The notes below the pieces were generated by a model that saw nothing but the letters and a program-made list of their open reading frames with translations, was not told the origin of the DNA and searched no databases. From contig CM049306.1 in the NCBI GenBank assembly GCA_026874595.1, positions 9,817,019 to 9,881,018 on the forward strand: DNA of 64,000 nt. The letters run 5' to 3'. This document shows, one piece after another, positions 60,926 to 64,000 of the stretch. How positions within the stretch are numbered: the stretch's first letter is position 1; the number at the start of each line of letters is the position of its first letter. Position numbers and translations under genes: made by a program. This stretch comes from Sipunculus nudus (Eukaryota; Annelida; Sipuncula; Golfingiida; Sipunculidae).

Positions 60926-61727
60926 AGCTCAGCTGAAAATAGGTTATCTGAACTATAATGATCATCCTTTGTTGGTCAGCTGTCAATATGTCTGTTAACA
61001 GGGCACAAATTGTAACTGTTTGACCTAGAAATTTCACACCTAACATCTAGGTAGATTTCTTGGTAAATATTCTTGCTCACCAAAAATTAGGTCAGTGCAA
61101 CCTTTATTGTCCAAGTAAGGCATATTTTTGTGGTTTTTAGCAATTAGTTTTAGCAATCTTGGTTTGTAATACAAAAATTCTGCATTCAGCCCAAACTGTA
61201 TAACATTGTGTCATCTGCACATATAACCTGTGTTATTATATAAAGTATGAAGAAAATTAGCTCAGCCAGTGCTTTAGAACTGTTGCAGACACACTTGCAA
61301 AATTTTAACATTTTGGGCTGTTGATGCATGAAGTTCATACTTTAAAATATCCCAGTAATGATTGCTTTTGTGAAATTCTGTTAGCTTATTTATCATTCGT
61401 AATCCTTTCAGTTTTGTAATACTAGTGGCTCCACCTACATTTCCTTTATTTTTTTACATTTTTATGATATTTTCAGGATTAGTACTCAGGGGTTGACATG
61501 TCACAATAGGAGTCCAGCAACACATATTATACATTGTATGCACTAATGCATCAGTTACACATATGTATCAGTCACCATGGAAAATTTGAGGAAAATCCAT
61601 CTGTTACTTTCTTCCCAACTGCCAAACATACAATTGCAAAAATACTAAAATGACAGCAGTCTTAGTTGATAGAATTTCTCTGTGTCAGAGGTCAGCTGGG
61701 GGTCATGACCCCTAGGTCATTTGTTAG
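60926..61727 (+). mobile_element. Short family A element between two NCKX exons
   Basis: The head is AGCTCAGCTGA...TTATCTGAACT (60926-60953), then 'ataatgatcatcctttgt', 'aacagggcacaaattgtaac' and a unit with 'agtggctccacct'. The tail is CAGCTGGGGGTCATGACCCC plus 'taggtcatttgtt' (61693-61727). It is more diverged than the other copies and only 0.8 kb long. It fills most of the 1.08-kb intron. Confidence 0.75.
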
Positions 61728-61863
61728 TTTTATTTTAGTTAATACTATACATTTGTTAGTCAATACAAATATGTTTTGACCCCCTTTAAATGTTTAAAAA
61801 TCTTTATTGTCAATGTTTGATGAGTTGCATACTGTATATATATTTTTTCTGGATGTTTTTCAG

Positions 61864-62096
61864 GTATGAAGCCTTAATACTGCTTGTATTATATGCCTTG
61901 TACATATTGCTCATGTATTTCAACAAACAAATTGAAGCATGGATAGTCCCAAAATGTTCTCAGTGTTCAGCTCACAAGGAGGAACACCTTGAATTAATCA
62001 ATCAGGAAAAAAATCATAGCATATTGCAGAACGGAGCCGTGGATTCCATTGACAGCTCTCTAGAGATGGAGGATGAAAACATGAACCCTGCAGCAG
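61864..62096 (+). CDS. SLC24A: NCKX (SLC24A) exon: fifth core helix and start of the cytoplasmic loop
   Basis: The acceptor ttttcag ends at 61863. The donor GTAAGA follows 62096, and the exon leaves in phase 1. It reads YEALILLVLYALYILLMYFN then KQIEAWIVPKCSQCSAHKEE and continues as an acidic, polar stretch rich in E, N, D and S up to MNPAAG. YEALILLVLYALYILLMYFN is the helix that closes the N-terminal half of the exchanger. The NKQIEAWIVPKCSQC segment matches the start of the large cytoplasmic loop, which is variable across the family. If this donor is not used, reading on adds about 36 residues with a hydrophobic end (KNIWVFIISNCCILICTC) before a stop near 62204. I take that as intron sequence. 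The alpha-2 half must lie beyond 64000. Confidence 0.93.
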
Positions 62097-62856
62097 GTAA
62101 GACTCCACAAGAAGATGTTCTTGTCTGTGGTATAAATATACCTCTTCCCAAAAACATCTGGGTATTTATAATCTCCAATTGCTGTATACTCATATGCACA
62201 TGTTAATTTTGACAATCATATTTAAGACACTTTCATTTTTATTAGTTTGACAAAAATACATATATGGGAATGACATCTCAATACTGCTTTAATGTGTTAT
62301 AATAAAATCCTCAATTTAGAGCATTTTGGCTCTCCCGAGACCCTTTTGTTAGATCTGACAGGTTTCTGCTGTCATTACAAGCCATCTGTTTTCTTACAAC
62401 TTATTATATAATTATATTTTTATTCTATCATTTATCAAGTAGTTGAAAAAAATGCTGATTAGCTTGGTGATGTCAGTAGACACTCCAGGTTAAAGTTTTT
62501 TGTTGTCACTTTATAACTTGAAAAACCACTTACCCTATTGCTTTCATATTACACATATGGAATCCCCTCTTTGATATGATGATCCAAATGTCAAGGTCAC
62601 AGGCATCATTCAGGTTAAGGTTTTTTAGTTTGGTTCATTGCTCTATTGTAAATAAAGATATTTCAGTTTAACCTTGTAGACTGATGGACAGTGACAATAT
62701 CCAGCACACCAAATAAAAATTTCCCCATATTTTAATTTCTGGGCTAGTAATTAGCACCTAATGTACAAAATGTACATACAGATCACAACCCATGCAGCTC
62801 AAAATAAACTTTTTGTTAACTCCTAATAACCCAGCAGCCACTTACCCTATTGATTT
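62097..62856. other. NCKX intron sequence after the last visible exon
   Basis: It starts with a GTAAGA donor. Apart from a stray 'tgtcaaggtcacagg' near 62590, no feature is seen. Confidence 0.6.
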
Positions 62857-63060
62857 CAGGGGCAGATCCAGGATTTTGGAAAGGGAAGGGTCACACCCAG
62901 GAAGACTGAAAGGAAACCTAAAACAGGTCCTTTGGTACAGGAAGGAGGGGGGTCAGGGTCACAAAATATAGTTTGAAACCCTAAAAATAAGGTTATTTTG
63001 GCTGCAAAAGGAGGGGGTCAGGACCCCCTTGACCCCCCCCCCCCCCTTGATCTGCCATTG
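62857..63060 (+). mobile_element. 204-bp non-autonomous DNA transposon, copy 2 (opposite orientation to 6853-7050)
   Basis: It starts CAGGGGCAGATCCAGGATTT and ends in GATCTGCCATTG. It is bracketed by GATTT at 62852-62856 and 63061-63065, a perfect 5-bp target duplication. The interior is G/C-tract rich with a 14-base C run. Confidence 0.88.
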
Positions 63061-63065
63061 GATTT

Positions 63066-64000
63066 TTAGCGAATCTGTGAGCTTACGCGATGGTGCGGCG
63101 TCATCTGTCGTGCGTCGTCTGTCGTGCTTCGTGCGTCATCTGTACGTTAACCATAGCTATCTCATAAACTGCAGGAGCTAGCATCACCAAATTTTTTGCA
63201 AATAATCAGTCATCCAAAAACTATATCGGATTTTGTTTATTTTTTTTCTAACTGCATTTTCTTAGATTTTATAGGGAAAAAGCTAAAAAAGCTTTAAAAA
63301 TCTTCTTCTCTGTCCAGCCAAATTGTCCAATATTTCACAGAAATGATCCCTGGAACAATCTTTCTCAAGTTTGTTCGAATACTTTAAGTTTGTTGATTTT
63401 TGGCCGAGTTACAGGAAGTTGAACTTTGTTAACTGTGCAAAAAAGCATATTAAAATTTAAATCTCAGAAACAGCTGTAGCTATCATCACCAAATTTTATG
63501 CCAATGTTGGTCACATAGGTCATATCTGAAATTGAAATATTGGTGGCGCCAGCTGCATCGGCCTTTTTTGTACGGGGTCGTCAGTGCCTGTATCACACTG
63601 AGGGCTACAAAAAACTTCTTTTCTGAAACCATATGGCCAAAATGTTTAATATTGCACAGAAATGATCCCAGGGTAGTGCTTTCTGAAGTTTGTTCAAATG
63701 GTCTGTTTTCAGTGACTTGGCTAAGTTATGGGAAGCTGAATTTAGCCATATGCCATAACAGCCCATTTTAGCTTAGTGGCTACAAAGATCTTCTTCTCAA
63801 AAACCACTGGGCCAAATTCTTAAATCTCACATGTTAATTATCCTCAGATGTTGATAATTCAAGTTTGTTCAAATAGTTTTGGTTCAGTGCTTTTTGGCTG
63901 AGTTACGGGAAGCTGAACTTAGCCAGTTTGCTGTATCGTCCTATATGAGTTATAAACCTGCGAAACATTTTTCGACTGATGCCACTGAAGCCAGTTTGTT
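63066..64000 (+). repeat. Dispersed repeat with three or more units of about 170-300 bp, running off the window
   Basis: The head region has 'agcttacgcgatggtgcggc' followed by GTCGT / CTGTCGTGC repeats. Units near 63300, 63610 and 63785 share 'cttcttctc', 'ttcacagaaatgatccc', 'agtttgttc-aa' and 'gagttacgggaagctgaact'. A GGTGGCGCCAGC near-palindrome sits at 63542-63553. The right end is not in the window. Confidence 0.7.

Overview
The window looks like a piece of an AT-rich animal genome, most likely a marine mollusc and perhaps a bivalve. I infer this from widely spaced spliced exons, dense (TCCGTC)n-headed dispersed repeats of the kind seen in mollusc genomes, and an L2/CR1-like LINE tail. 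It holds no bacterial-style operons and no CRISPR arrays. The six-frame open frames are almost all chance or repeat-driven.

One host gene is clear. It is the middle part of a potassium-dependent sodium/calcium exchanger (SLC24A / NCKX family) on the + strand. Five exons can be set to the base at 32488-32688, 37921-38021, 38942-39028, 60683-60783 and 61864-62096. All joins keep frame (phases 1, 0, 0, 2 and then 1 going out) and all have GT-AG borders. Together they give about 241 codons. These cover the extracellular N-terminal flank with an NCT sequon, the whole alpha-1 repeat (GSSAPEL and GSAVFN motifs), the next two membrane helices and the start of the cytoplasmic loop. The first exons and the alpha-2 half lie outside the window or were not recognised. 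The third intron is 21.6 kb and filled with transposons.

Layout. 1-14600: unique AT-rich DNA with two long dispersed elements of one family (1170-2855, 11939-13523), a related element (9185-10000), several minisatellites and a 198-bp transposon with a 5-bp target duplication. 14620-22000: a 4.4-kb higher-order minisatellite, a foldback element with 155-bp arms and a detached satellite block. 22868-25463 and 33871-35743: two copies of an element with a hairpin head (family A). 25464-32487: mostly unique DNA. 32488-39028: NCKX exons 1-3 of this window. 35885-36415: a LINE 3' end. 39029-60682: the large intron, with a further hairpin-headed element (39798-40802), a tRNA-derived SINE, a CpG-rich 1.87-kb transposon flanked by TA (44143-46009), a 42-bp minisatellite (49797-50960) and a nested pile of elements (52150-57893). 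60683-62096: NCKX exons 4-5. 62097-64000: a second copy of the 5-bp-duplication transposon, then another tandem-unit repeat running off the edge.

The most distinctive signal is a shared architecture in at least five dispersed repeat families. Each begins with a 13-14 bp hairpin with a tiny AAA/GAA-type loop. Most then carry a (TCCGTC)-like tract, internal tandem units of about 180-340 bp, and a short right end that echoes the outer hairpin arm. Several families also carry the same 12-bp palindrome GGTGGCGCCACC or arrays of AGGTCA half-sites. One family is inserted cleanly into another, and an empty-site paralogue about 0.8 kb away fixes its borders.
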